Made by a program: the position numbers and the translations under genes. DNA of 21,066 nucleotides, taken from contig CALGHA010000105.1 of NCBI GenBank assembly GCA_937915835.1, positions 1-21,066 of the forward strand, given 5' to 3'. This DNA comes from an uncultured Fretibacterium sp. GTDB lineage: Bacteria; Synergistota; Synergistia; Synergistales; Aminobacteriaceae. Positions 21,017 to 21,066 of this stretch are shown here, in pieces (positions within the stretch are counted from its first letter, which is position 1; each line of letters opens with the position of its first letter). A model generated the notes under the pieces. It ran no database searches. It was given only the letters and a program-made list of their open reading frames with translations, and was not told the origin of the DNA.

Positions 21017-21066
21017 TCGGCAAATAACTTTATCCATCAGTCCGGCTTGCCCGGGGCGGGTGGGTG
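21017..21066. other. Right edge: G-rich tail with no gene
   Basis: After dctM no T-run hairpin is visible. The last 14 bases (21053-21066) consist of G runs and contain GCGGGTGGGT, also found at 19-28. The transporter's terminator and any further operon genes probably lie outside. Confidence 0.4.

Overview
The window looks like a chromosomal segment of an anaerobic, diderm, amino-acid and organic-acid fermenting bacterium. Tripartite tricarboxylate (TTT) and TRAP transporters, an ATP-independent citrate lyase, an exported cobaltochelatase and AT-rich spacers would fit a gut-type Synergistota. That placement is an impression from gene content and was not tested. No rRNA, tRNA, CRISPR array, integrase or transposase was seen.

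Layout. Positions 1-300 hold G-rich repeats, four copies of a short direct repeat and a 43-base tandem duplication, ahead of a small XRE regulator (302-715). A convergent TerB/DUF533-type gene follows (703-1437, minus). Next is an arsenic-type locus: an ArsP-like permease broken by an internal deletion with frameshift (1587-2263), then an apparently intact ArsR (2297-2572). A TTT transporter, tctC-tctB-tctA (2664-5767), ends in a strong terminator. It faces a 940-residue unorthodox hybrid histidine kinase with a periplasmic solute-binding sensor (5806-8628, minus). Divergent from the kinase is the citrate lyase core citD-citE-citF (8859-11658). Taken together, 2664-11658 reads as a citrate or tricarboxylate uptake, sensing and cleavage island, but the lyase maturation genes (citC, citX, citG) are not here.

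The next part is more accessory. A two-gene toxin-antitoxin-like pair has a PIN/VapC toxin and a small acidic partner (11746-12352). An FkbM-like methyltransferase (12364-13335, minus) carries a perfect pentanucleotide repeat tract just inside its reading frame, the classic arrangement of a phase-variable gene. Then come an exported CbiK-type cobaltochelatase (13433-14380, minus), a family 2 glycosyltransferase with a probable TTG start (14529-15395) and an HD-domain hydrolase (15395-15961).

The right end holds a NarL-type response regulator and HisKA_3 sensor kinase pair (15988-18021), followed by a complete TRAP transporter dctP-dctQ-dctM (18114-21016) with its own promoter. The two-component pair is the natural candidate to control the TRAP operon.

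In both transporter operons a terminator-like hairpin sits between the binding-protein gene and the membrane genes, probably so the binding protein is made in excess. A similar hairpin lies inside the first codons of the sensor kinase gene. The most notable observations are the phase-variation tract in the methyltransferase, the decayed arsP beside a live arsR, and the unfamiliar antitoxin. I did not find strong evidence for a wholly new system.
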